Assembly: GCA_031555145.1 (NCBI GenBank)
Contig: JAVBUR010000009.1
Coordinates: 1 to 60,087 of the forward strand
DNA length: 60,087 nt
Reading direction: 5' to 3'
Origin: JAJDIA01 sp031555145
Lineage (GTDB): Bacteria; Bacteroidota; Bacteroidia; Bacteroidales; Tannerellaceae
In this document: positions 9,123-16,996 of the stretch, piece after piece
Layout of the letters: each line of letters begins with the position of its first letter
Position numbering within the stretch: the first letter of the stretch is position 1
The notes under the pieces: model-generated
The model's database searches: none
The model's input: only the letters and a program-made list of their open reading frames with translations
What the model was told of the DNA's origin: nothing
Translations under genes and position numbers: made by a program

Positions 9123-11747
9123 TCAAAGCGAGAACCAGTAGTTGAGTTTTATCATGAAGACGTTGTTCGGGTTGTAGTTGAACAGCTCCGTCGTGTTTTG
9201 CCGGAAGGAGGAGGTGTAGAGCGATTCCGAACCAGAACGATCCTGCCCCCAGACGAGGTAAATAATGGAATTCGGACGGTATTCCCACCGGGCTACGAGG
9301 TTGAAACGGAACTCGCGGAAGCTGAAATTGGGGTTATCGAAAGTATAGCGATCACCATTCTTCTCAACCACCGAATAGTTGTTGTCGACGGCATTATAGG
9401 TCAGCACATCCGGGCCGAGACGGCGGAAGCGGTTTTCGTACACCGGGTCGAGGGTATTAGTAGCCCGCTTGAAGTCGGTGTATTTGCCATACGAGATAAA
9501 GGGATTTCCGTAGAACTGGATCGACAGGTCGGGGGTAATGCTGTAGTCCATACGCATGGTGAGACCCATGATAGTATGGTTGATATTACTCAGCAGGTAA
9601 GCCTTTCCACCGTTCGACTCGATATCCGGCTGCCCGGCATACTCCATGCCCTGGTTCCAGTATGTGTAGTTGAAACGAGTCGACAGCCCCAGGTTCGGGA
9701 TCGGACGGTAGTTCACCTGCGTATTGAAGAACTGTGCGTAGCGCTGACTGCCGAGGACGGTCCCGTGATATAGCGATGCGGAAACTTTCTTTGACCCGTC
9801 GGTTTCGAAGTTTACGTCCGTACCCCAGCGCGGGTTCAGTAGTACGGGCGTACCACCACGCAACAGACTGGTCTCGACCGTACGGAAATCATAGAAGCCA
9901 CAAAGGTAGAGGAACATCTTGTTAGAGAACTTGGCATTTCCCTCCAACCCTGCCCGGGCGAAAGTGTTCAGTCCGCTATAGTCCCAGAGGAAACGGTAGA
10001 AGGCGTCGTACTGATAGTTTTGGAAGAGCTTGCTGTTAGGCTTACTCTCCACATAGGCTACATAACCACGGAACAACTTATAGTCGGCATTCGACAGGTA
10101 ACCGGCGTCGTTCAGTTCAAAACCTGGTGTACGCCAGAGGAATATCTGTTCGGAAACGACCTTCTTTCCCCCACCCCGTCCGACCACGATTGAACCGGCG
10201 TTTCCCGTCAGGTTGGTGCGGGCGCTGTCGACCGACAGGTGCGACGCTCCTTCGCGCTGGAAGTAATGTACAGGTGATCGTTGCAGACGTGTCATTGCCT
10301 CTGTTGTTCCTTCCACATAGCTGTATTGGAAACTACCGAGGGCATAATACTCGCGGTTCCGGAAATACTGGCTGAAGTCCAGCGCACCGGTATACGCATT
10401 GCGCGTCATAAACTTGAGATGATTTTCATTGAGGGTACGGTTCACGGAGGTAAGGAAACCACCGAGGATCGTATTCCCCCCGTTGAGGTCTTGTTGTACC
10501 CGAGCAACCGAATAGCTGGCAAAAGGCTGCGCCGTCATTTCATACTCACGCCCGTCTTTGGTGAGTTGAGCATTTTCTTTGGCAGTGAGGCTGTTGAGCA
10601 TAGCCAGCGAAAGTCCCTTGCGGCTCTTACCTGACACCTTTATGGCACTGATGATATTTGTTTCTTTCGGCACCTTACTATAGTCGGCCTGATCATCGTC
10701 CGGATACCATTGGGGACGGGAACCGACACGGCGGGAATAAAACATATCTTCGCCCACCATATTGAATATATTCTTTCCTTCGAGGAAGAAGGGGCGTTTC
10801 TCTTCAAAGTAGGTTTCGAACGAACTGAGGTTGATCGTCGAAGGGTCGGCCTCTACCTGGCCGAAGTCGGGGTTGATAGTGAAGTCGAGTGTAAAGTCAC
10901 TTGTCAGTCCGATCTTCCCGTCCAACCCGACGCCGTATCCCCATTCATGGCCTGTACGGTAGGGATTGCCTTCTTCCTTTTCGGAGGTAGCATATTTAAC
11001 AGATGTATAGGGCGTGAGTTCGATGCGGCGTGAGTTAGGCAAGTCGCTGATCCCGGTCAGCGTGGCGAATTCATACACATAGCCCTTGTTCTGCCGGGGA
11101 ATCATGTGCAGGTGTGAGTTCTCCTGATACCGGTCGATCCAACGGAGGGCATGCACACCCCAAAGCTGCTCTACATTCTTGTTCGAATAGCGAAGTTGGG
11201 AAAGAGGTATGCGAAACTCGGCATACCAGCCTTTGGTGTCGGACGAGGTCTTGCCATCCCACACCGCGTTCCAGGTATAGTCGTCGTTGGAAGTATTCAG
11301 GATCAGAAAATCCACGTGCGTACCACCGGCCGTGAGACAGAAGGTAAAGGCCGTACGGTGATCGAAGTAACTGTCGAAGCAAATACAGACGGCATCTCCG
11401 CGAAGCTGGTCGCGCGGGGCCAGCCATTTGTTGATCTTATCCGGCTCCTTGTCGTAGTTACGGAAAGCAACGTATATATTATGATTGTCGTAGAGTATCT
11501 TCATATGCGTTTCCTGCCGTGACGGCTGCCCTTCGTCGGGTTGCTGCTGGGTAAAGGAACCCGACCATTCACCGATGCTGTCCCAACAGTCGTCGTTGAT
11601 CACGCCATCGATCGCAGGAGGCGTTTCCACCCGGTAGGCACGAAACGTACGCTCTGCAGAGGCGGTTGTTTCATTGTCGGTTTGTGCAACAACAGCATGA
11701 GTCACCAAGAATAAACCGGTAATGAGAAAACAAGCAAGTGGCTTCAT
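9123..11747 (-). CDS. DUF5916 outer-membrane protein with CBM9-like N-terminus
   Basis: Function unknown. The 874-residue protein has a signal peptide (about 1-21, ending VVAQ) and then a carbohydrate-binding-family-9-like beta-sandwich (about 35-200, with PPAIDGVINDDCW and the WDGKTSSDTKGWYAEFRIPLSQL block). The rest is a long DUF5916 region rich in alternating aromatic beta-strands, ending NYWFSL, as expected of an outer-membrane barrel. The family block DFTINPDFGQVEADPS is present. Proteins of this family occur across Bacteroidetes; a role in surface glycan or peptide handling is only inference. It lies downstream of the secreted peptidase, separated by 169 nt containing a long-looped hairpin. 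Confidence 0.85.
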   Translation of the reverse strand: MKPLACFLITGLFLVTHAVVAQTDNETTASAERTFRAYRVETPPAIDGVINDDCWDSIGEWSGSFTQQQPDEGQPSRQETHMKILYDNHNIYVAFRNYDKEPDKINKWLAPRDQLRGDAVCICFDSYFDHRTAFTFCLTAGGTHVDFLILNTSNDDYTWNAVWDGKTSSDTKGWYAEFRIPLSQLRYSNKNVEQLWGVHALRWIDRYQENSHLHMIPRQNKGYVYEFATLTGISDLPNSRRIELTPYTSVKYATSEKEEGNPYRTGHEWGYGVGLDGKIGLTSDFTLDFTINPDFGQVEADPSTINLSSFETYFEEKRPFFLEGKNIFNMVGEDMFYSRRVGSRPQWYPDDDQADYSKVPKETNIISAIKVSGKSRKGLSLAMLNSLTAKENAQLTKDGREYEMTAQPFASYSVARVQQDLNGGNTILGGFLTSVNRTLNENHLKFMTRNAYTGALDFSQYFRNREYYALGSFQYSYVEGTTEAMTRLQRSPVHYFQREGASHLSVDSARTNLTGNAGSIVVGRGGGKKVVSEQIFLWRTPGFELNDAGYLSNADYKLFRGYVAYVESKPNSKLFQNYQYDAFYRFLWDYSGLNTFARAGLEGNAKFSNKMFLYLCGFYDFRTVETSLLRGGTPVLLNPRWGTDVNFETDGSKKVSASLYHGTVLGSQRYAQFFNTQVNYRPIPNLGLSTRFNYTYWNQGMEYAGQPDIESNGGKAYLLSNINHTIMGLTMRMDYSITPDLSIQFYGNPFISYGKYTDFKRATNTLDPVYENRFRRLGPDVLTYNAVDNNYSVVEKNGDRYTFDNPNFSFREFRFNLVARWEYRPNSIIYLVWGQDRSGSESLYTSSFRQNTTELFNYNPNNVFMIKLNYWFSL

Positions 11748-11827
11748 GTGAATGAATCTATTTGTGAGGTAAAGTTAAAAACGCAACTATCACTTATACG
11801 ACATTCAACACGGCGGAACATAACAGT

Positions 11828-11899
11828 AATGCCTCCGTTTCGCTATCGTTTACTTATAGACGTATGTCCTATATGAAACGTTGCAAAAACGGAGGCATT
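11828..11899. terminator. Long-looped hairpin between peptidase and DUF5916 genes
   Basis: Perfect 13-bp arms, AATGCCTCCGTTT at 11828-11840 and its complement at 11887-11899, enclose a 46-nt loop. On the minus strand it starts 18 nt after the peptidase stop. It may terminate or attenuate transcription before DUF5916. The loop is unusually long for a simple intrinsic terminator. Confidence 0.5.
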
Positions 11900-11916
11900 C
11901 CTGCTAAAAAATAATC

Positions 11917-13317
11917 TTACTCTTCGTTAGCAAACATCGGATCCCAGGCCGGGAGTCGGACAGGCTTTTGCTTGAGTACGTCTTTGACTTTATCGGTGAT
12001 GAATTTGCGTTCGACGACGAGACGGAACATGTATTCGTTGAACCATTGGTCGGTGATGATCAGGTGGCCGCTGTTGGCACCCGGTCCCCAGCTGTTCTCT
12101 ACCATCCATTTCTTCGGCTGGTCGTTGGCATCGAGGTCGACGGCCATCAGGGTCATAGCGTGTGAAGAGCCGCTGTCGAATGTTTGGATACGTTGTTTCT
12201 TATCCATACCAAAGGTCGTACCCATCAGCGAACCGTAGTCATAGTAGTTGACATCCAGGACACCGCGCTCGCGGTCGAAGAACTTGCCCACGTCGCAAGA
12301 GAAGTACATCATCGTGCTGTCTTTGATGGAGGCGATGCCCATTTGCTTGATGTCTTCGACGGGGAGGTTGACGTAAGTCCAGTTGGTGCCGTCGTAGCGG
12401 TGACGATCGTAGTCAATCTCATAGAGTTTGTAAAACTCGCGGGAGGGATCATTCATCAGCATCACGTAGTTATTTTCAAGGTCTTCGCCGATAAAGGCGT
12501 CGTAGAAGCTCTTCGGGGTATATTCTTTTGTTTCGACCGGGTTTCCACGACTGTCTTTGCGTGTCCAGGTAAAGGTTGTGGGAGGTTCACCCAGATTGAG
12601 AACGAGCATGCGGTAGATCAGGGAAAGCATCTCAGTCTTGCTCTTGTCAAGTGCGGCAACTGAAGCGCCTTTAGCGGCCTGTTCGCGCAATTGGAGACCT
12701 TGTTCTTTCAGTTTACTGCCGATCAGGCTGGCCATACGGCCGGTATTATCACTGCTGTTGGTTTCGAGCATCACGTCCGAAGGCACTACACCGTATTTGC
12801 TGAGGATATCGAATACACCGGTAAATTGTCCGCCGTCACTCAGGGGATTCTTGAAGAGCCAGTCGACCATCCGGTCGTCCATCGGTTTGGTGCGGGTATC
12901 GATAATACCTTGCAGGAAGAGGTTGGCCTTTTCCAACTGATCGTAGAAGAACGAATAGTTCTGCGAGAACTGGAAGTCTCCCATATCATACTTGGCGATA
13001 GCCTTGGCACGGAACACATTCAGGCCGGTAAACAGCCAGCAGCGGCCGGACGATTTCTGGTTAGTGATGCCTTTGCTGCTCACCTTATGGGAGAAGTAGG
13101 TATCAAAGCCGTTCTTACTATCATTATTCACCGCCAATTTGTTGATATCGTTGTTGGCAATGGCATGACGGATAGCCCTGTCTGAAGGCGTTTCGGTATA
13201 CGATTGCTTGATCTGCTGCAACATATCGGGCGAGATACCGCCGGCATTCTGTTGTCCGTGAGCCGATAGCGACATGCTAAACGCAAGAGTAGCTATCCAA
13301 AAGTGGTGTTGTTTCAT
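11917..13317 (-). CDS. Secreted C1-family (bleomycin hydrolase-like) cysteine peptidase
   Basis: Papain-clan aminopeptidase of the PepC/bleomycin-hydrolase type, but exported. It has a signal peptide (about 1-22, ending SAHGQQ), whereas classic PepC is cytosolic. The catalytic triad is visible: Cys93 in KSSGRCWLFTGLN, His in GSSHAMTLMAVD (about 396), and Asn in VENSWGPG (about 418). Length is 466 residues. The C-terminus ends MFANEE, so whether the self-compartmentalising C-terminal arm works is unclear. It is divergent from the GH3 gene, each with its own -7 box in the 97-nt gap. It probably acts on short peptides in the periplasm or at the cell surface. Confidence 0.9.
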   Translation of the reverse strand: MKQHHFWIATLAFSMSLSAHGQQNAGGISPDMLQQIKQSYTETPSDRAIRHAIANNDINKLAVNNDSKNGFDTYFSHKVSSKGITNQKSSGRCWLFTGLNVFRAKAIAKYDMGDFQFSQNYSFFYDQLEKANLFLQGIIDTRTKPMDDRMVDWLFKNPLSDGGQFTGVFDILSKYGVVPSDVMLETNSSDNTGRMASLIGSKLKEQGLQLREQAAKGASVAALDKSKTEMLSLIYRMLVLNLGEPPTTFTWTRKDSRGNPVETKEYTPKSFYDAFIGEDLENNYVMLMNDPSREFYKLYEIDYDRHRYDGTNWTYVNLPVEDIKQMGIASIKDSTMMYFSCDVGKFFDRERGVLDVNYYDYGSLMGTTFGMDKKQRIQTFDSGSSHAMTLMAVDLDANDQPKKWMVENSWGPGANSGHLIITDQWFNEYMFRLVVERKFITDKVKDVLKQKPVRLPAWDPMFANEE

Positions 13318-13343
13318 GGTATTATTTATCTTTTATCAATTGG

Positions 13344-13351
13344 CAAAAGTA
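13344..13351 (-). promoter_or_regulatory. Peptidase promoter -7 box
   Basis: TACTTTTG on the minus strand, about 27 nt upstream of the peptidase start. It matches TAnnTTTG. A divergent -7 box for GH3 lies at 13384-13391. Confidence 0.55.
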
Positions 13352-13383
13352 ATGAATATCTGGTTACCGTCACTTTAATTATG

Positions 13384-13391
13384 TACATTTG
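13384..13391 (+). promoter_or_regulatory. GH3 beta-glucosidase promoter -7 box
   Basis: TACATTTG on the plus strand, 24 nt upstream of the GH3 ATG at 13415; the leader would be under 20 nt. Confidence 0.55.
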
Positions 13392-13414
13392 CCGCATATA
13401 ATGAAGTAAAAGCC

Positions 13415-15757
13415 ATGAGTAAGAAGATTGTAACCGCATTTCTTGCGGCAGGTATGCTATTGCAGGCCTCAGCGCAGACGGCTGTCAAACCAGCCATTCC
13501 CCAAGACAAACAAATGGAGCAGAAGATTGAAACACTGCTGCAGAAAATGACCCTGGAAGACAAGATCGGCCAGATGACCCAGCTTACCATCGACGTGATC
13601 GGAAAAGGTATGAACGTGTTCCACACCATCATCCCCCTCCAGTTCGACGAGGCATTGCTCGACACCGTGATGCATAAGTATAAGGTAGGCTCTATCCTCA
13701 ACGTACCGGGCGCCACACCGCAGACGCCGCAGGAATGGACCGGCATCATCACTCGCCTGCAGAAAGAAGCCATCGCTGAAAACGGTATCCCCATGGTCTA
13801 TGGCGTAGACCAGATCCACGGTACTACCTACACCATCGGTGGAACCCTTTTCCCGCAGAACGTGAATATGGGTGCTTCCTTCAACCGTGCCCTGGCACGC
13901 GAAGGGGGACGTATCTCTGCTTATGAAACAAAAGCCGGTAACATTCCCTGGACATTCGCCCCGGTAGTCGACCTCGGACGCGACGCCCGTTGGCCGCGCC
14001 AGTGGGAGACCTTCGGCGAAGATGCCTACCTCGCGACTGAAATGGGGCGCGAAACTGTCCTCGGCTTCCAGGGAGGCGACGGCGCCACAATCGGCACTAA
14101 CTATGTAGCTGCCTGTATGAAACACTATATGGGCTATGGTGTGCCCTACTCCGGCAAAGACCGTACCCCATCGTATATATCCGAACAGGATATGCGTGAA
14201 AAGCATTTTGCTCCTTTCCTCGAAGCCATCCGTAACGGAGCACTGTCGGTGATGGTCAATTCAGGACAGAACAACGGTATGCCTTTCCACGCCAACTACG
14301 AATATATCACCAAATGGTTGAAGGAAGACCTCAACTGGGACGGCCTCGTGGTGACCGACTGGGCGGATATCAACAACCTCGCTTTCCGCGACAAAGTAGC
14401 TGTCGACAAGAAAGAAGCGATCAAGATGGCCATCAACGCCGGTATCGACATGTCGATGGATCCCTATTCATGGGATTTCTGTGTGCTGCTAAAACAACTT
14501 GTCGACGAAGGCCAGGTGCCTATGTCACGTATCGACGATGCCACCCGCCGTGTACTTCGCATGAAGTATCGCCTAGGCCTCTTCGACAAACCCTATTGGA
14601 AGGTAGACGAATACCCCGACTTCGGTAGTGCTAAGCATGCCGCTGCCGCACTGAAGGCGGCTGAAGAATCCATCACCCTACTGAAGAACACTGAAAACAT
14701 CCTGCCCATAGCCAAAGGTAAGAAGATATTGCTCACCGGCCCGAACGCCAACTCCATGCGTACGCTGAATGGAGGTTGGTCGTACACCTGGCAGGGCGAT
14801 CGCACTGACGAGTTTGCCAAAGATCACAATACCATCTTTAAGTCGTTTGTACAGAAAGCCGGTGCCGCCAACGTGGTGTATGAACCGGGCGTAACGTATA
14901 AGACTCCCGGTAACTACTGGGATGAAAACGAACCTGAGATCGAAAAGGCAGTAGCTGCTGCCCAGAACGTAGATATCATCTTCGCCTGCATTGGAGAGAA
15001 CTCCTATTGCGAAACACCGGGTAACCTGGTCGACCTCAGCCTGTCGAAAAACCAGGTCGCCCTGGTAAAGGCGCTGGCCGCTACCGGCAAGCCTGTTGTG
15101 CTGATCCTGAACGAAGGCCGCCCGCGCATCATCGACGAGATCGTTCCCCTGGCAAAGGCCGTTATACAGATCTATCTGCCGGGGAACTACGGTGGCGACG
15201 CATTGGCGAACATCATCTATGGTGATGTAAACCCGAGCGGTAAATTGCCTTATACCTACCCGCGCTACGTACACTCACTGATTACCTACGACTACAAACC
15301 GTCGGAGAATATGGATCGCATGGAAGGTGCCTACAACTACGACGCCATTGTATCCGTACAGTGGGCCTTCGGCTTCGGATTAAGCTATACTTCCTTCGAA
15401 TACAGCAACCTGCAGGTTGATAAGAAGAGTTTCACGGCCGACGATGTGCTGACCTTCACCCTCGACGTCAAAAACACGGGCAAGGTAGCCGGTAAGGAAA
15501 GTGTACTGCTGTTCTCGGGCGACAAGGTAGCCTCCCTCACTCCGGATGTTCGCCGTCTGCGTGCCTTCGACAAGGTAGACCTCAAACCAGGCGAAACAAA
15601 GAGAGTAACCTTGCGCGTTAAAGGTAGCGACCTCGCCTTCGTAGGACACGACGGCAAGTGGATACTCGAAGCCGGCGACTTCGCCATCCAGGCTGGCAAC
15701 CAAACATTGGACATCACCTGCCCCACCACCAAAGAATGGAATACCCCTAACCGGTAA
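13415..15757 (+). CDS. GH3 beta-glucosidase, secreted
   Basis: Exo-acting family 3 glycoside hydrolase removing non-reducing beta-glucosyl residues. The 780-residue protein has a Sec signal peptide (MSKKIVTAFLAAGMLLQASAQ), so it is periplasmic rather than an obvious lipoprotein. The (beta/alpha)8 domain (about 35-370) carries the GVDQIHG block and the nucleophile Asp315 in LVVTDWADI. The alpha/beta-sandwich domain follows (about 400-610), then a fibronectin type III-like domain (about 670-765). The VDQIHGTTYT...FPQNVNMGA pattern resembles the xyloglucan-locus GH3 of Bacteroides ovatus, so a gluco-oligosaccharide substrate is plausible. Its own promoter sits upstream and a terminator hairpin lies 52 nt after the stop. 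Confidence 0.92.
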   Translation: MSKKIVTAFLAAGMLLQASAQTAVKPAIPQDKQMEQKIETLLQKMTLEDKIGQMTQLTIDVIGKGMNVFHTIIPLQFDEALLDTVMHKYKVGSILNVPGATPQTPQEWTGIITRLQKEAIAENGIPMVYGVDQIHGTTYTIGGTLFPQNVNMGASFNRALAREGGRISAYETKAGNIPWTFAPVVDLGRDARWPRQWETFGEDAYLATEMGRETVLGFQGGDGATIGTNYVAACMKHYMGYGVPYSGKDRTPSYISEQDMREKHFAPFLEAIRNGALSVMVNSGQNNGMPFHANYEYITKWLKEDLNWDGLVVTDWADINNLAFRDKVAVDKKEAIKMAINAGIDMSMDPYSWDFCVLLKQLVDEGQVPMSRIDDATRRVLRMKYRLGLFDKPYWKVDEYPDFGSAKHAAAALKAAEESITLLKNTENILPIAKGKKILLTGPNANSMRTLNGGWSYTWQGDRTDEFAKDHNTIFKSFVQKAGAANVVYEPGVTYKTPGNYWDENEPEIEKAVAAAQNVDIIFACIGENSYCETPGNLVDLSLSKNQVALVKALAATGKPVVLILNEGRPRIIDEIVPLAKAVIQIYLPGNYGGDALANIIYGDVNPSGKLPYTYPRYVHSLITYDYKPSENMDRMEGAYNYDAIVSVQWAFGFGLSYTSFEYSNLQVDKKSFTADDVLTFTLDVKNTGKVAGKESVLLFSGDKVASLTPDVRRLRAFDKVDLKPGETKRVTLRVKGSDLAFVGHDGKWILEAGDFAIQAGNQTLDITCPTTKEWNTPNR

Positions 15758-15808
15758 ACTAACTTATTCCTATAGAATGGTATTTCAAGTTCGATAGGAC
15801 TCGCCAAT

Positions 15809-15841
15809 GTGGGCTTGCATGTTTAACTCATGTAAGCCCAC
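15809..15841 (+). terminator. Terminator after GH3
   Basis: A 13-bp stem (GTGGGCTTGCATG at 15809-15821 with 15829-15841, one G:U pair), a 7-nt loop and a following TTTATTTT tract. Confidence 0.8.
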
Positions 15842-15849
15842 TTTATTTT

Positions 15850-15971
15850 CATATCTGGCCGAATCTGAAAGTGGTTGAACCCGAGGCACAGGGTTATTGT
15901 TATTTTCAGAAAGAGGGAAAGGGCGTTTTGGGGTGTTGAAAAGAGGTAAAAGACGCGAAGGAATGGTATAG
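15850..15971 (+). repeat. Dispersed ~120-bp repeat, copy 1
   Basis: Matches the reverse complement of 35565-35691 along about 120 bp at close to 90% identity by eye, including identical blocks such as CAGGGTTATTGTTATTTTCAG and TTTTGGGGTGTTGAAAAGAG. Both copies lie in intergenic DNA. No terminal inverted repeats or target duplications are evident and neither copy codes for a plausible protein. Confidence 0.8.
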
Positions 15972-16165
15972 GCATGTTATAGGCAACACGAAGGCAAGTG
16001 ATATGCGGGGTATAAAATGATATTAAGAATTTGTGATTCAGCTATTTATGATACTCTGGAATGTAAGATTCGGAATTCCCCAAATTTAGGGTTATTGTAT
16101 TTTTTGTTTTAAGTTAGGGTTGTAATAAGAGCTGGGAGATCTTCAGATTGTACAGTATTTGAAGA

Positions 16166-16389
16166 TTTTGCGACGGTGAATACCGCGTCAGCGGTATCGT
16201 GTTCGTAGCCGTGGGTGCAAGCCCACGGTTTTGTGCGGGATGTGCCATCTGGCGCCGCGTCAGCGCCGCCGGTCGGGCAATTACGGCGGCGCTGACGCGG
16301 CGCATAAACATCACCCATCCTCCTGTCCGTGGGCTTGCACCTACGGCTACGAACACGATACCGCTGACGCGGTATTCACCGTCGCAAAA
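16166..16389. repeat. Palindromic element with nested hairpins
   Basis: Outer arms of 63 nt (16166-16228 and 16327-16389) are complementary with one mismatch, with weaker homology extending about 15 nt further out. An inner pair of perfect 19-nt arms lies at 16252-16270 and 16285-16303. Within the arms are small hairpins with GTCA or TGAC loops (16180-16197 and 16358-16375) and CCGTGGG/CCCACGG stems. Half of a second copy is at 1-115. Confidence 0.85.
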
Positions 16390-16580
16390 TATTCAGATGC
16401 TGTATAACATGAAAGTTTTTCCTCCCCCTGGAGGGGGAGAAGTTGGATAGTTTTCCGCAAACTATCCACCTGATAAGAGGCTGAAGGCGAGCTTAGTTAT
16501 ATCTGAGGTGGAGGGTTGGATAGTTATTGCTGCTTTCGACTAAATATACGGTGGGATGGGAGGTGTCGTTCACCGTCATC

Positions 16581-16680
16581 TCTCCAAAAAAAGACGATGA
16601 TGATCGTTTTCAAACATAATGATGTTTGTTTACAAACACTGTGATGATCGATTTGGAACATTATCGTGTTTTTTTGGAGA
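16581..16680. repeat. 100-bp imperfect inverted repeat with perfect 12-bp ends
   Basis: TCTCCAAAAAAA at 16581-16592 is exactly complementary to TTTTTTTGGAGA at 16669-16680. The interior is partly self-complementary (GATGATCG motifs and a GTTTG...CAAAC centre near 16624-16637). It could be a structured element or a very short non-autonomous mobile relic. No direct repeat flanks were recognised. Confidence 0.55.
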
Positions 16681-16742
16681 AGCATAGATGGAGACATACC
16701 GGATGCCGGCCTCGGCAAAACCAGGCTTGCGGCTCCGTCGTC

Positions 16743-16808
16743 TGGGTCGTGCGTCTCAACCTCCTGAGTCGTGCGTCTCAGCCGGCTGGGTCGTACGTCT
16801 GGCGGAGG
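16743..16808. repeat. Three 22-bp tandem units
   Basis: Units of exactly 22 nt at 16743-16764, 16765-16786 and 16787-16808 share the core GTCGTGCGTCTCA (third unit diverged). A related GAGGCGCAGGCCTC word follows at 16810-16823 in the opposite orientation. The same 22-nt family makes up the array at 59952-60061. Confidence 0.75.
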
Positions 16809-16958
16809 TGAGGCGCAGGCCTCCATATGCCTTCACGTTATGGTCAACATTGAATATTTGCTTCTTTTCGGCGGGTTAAGACTCTTTGACTACGTGTTTT
16901 ATAGCTAAACGGCATAGAAAGGGCGTGCTTTGGAACAAATCGTTCGTGCGAATCGTTA

Positions 16959-16966
16959 TACCTTTG
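16959..16966 (+). promoter_or_regulatory. DUF5686 gene promoter -7 box
   Basis: TACCTTTG, 31 nt upstream of the ATG at 16997, matching TAnnTTTG. Confidence 0.55.
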
Positions 16967-16996
16967 CAGAGGTTTTAATCGTGGGTTGATTTTGAT

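Larger units (their letters stand above)
15842..16996. other. Gene-free, repeat-crowded intergenic region
   Basis: About 1.15 kb without a convincing gene. In order it holds: a dispersed ~120-bp repeat; an AT-rich unrecognised stretch (about 15990-16150); the palindromic element; a CTCCCC/GGGGAG hairpin near 16421-16440; a perfect 9-bp hairpin GGATAGTTT/AAACTATCC at 16445-16467; a 100-bp inverted repeat; three 22-bp tandem units; and finally the promoter of the DUF5686 gene. The short reading frames here mirror each other on the two strands because the DNA is palindromic. Confidence 0.8.

Noticed and set aside
15990..16150. Possible gene or RNA in the AT-rich stretch before the palindrome
   Set aside because: No start codon with a sizeable frame, no promoter box leading into it and no strong hairpins were seen.
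16114..16450. Short frames on both strands with near-identical translations
   Set aside because: They arise because the DNA is a long palindrome; the products mirror each other and are rich in Arg/Ala/Thr without any domain.
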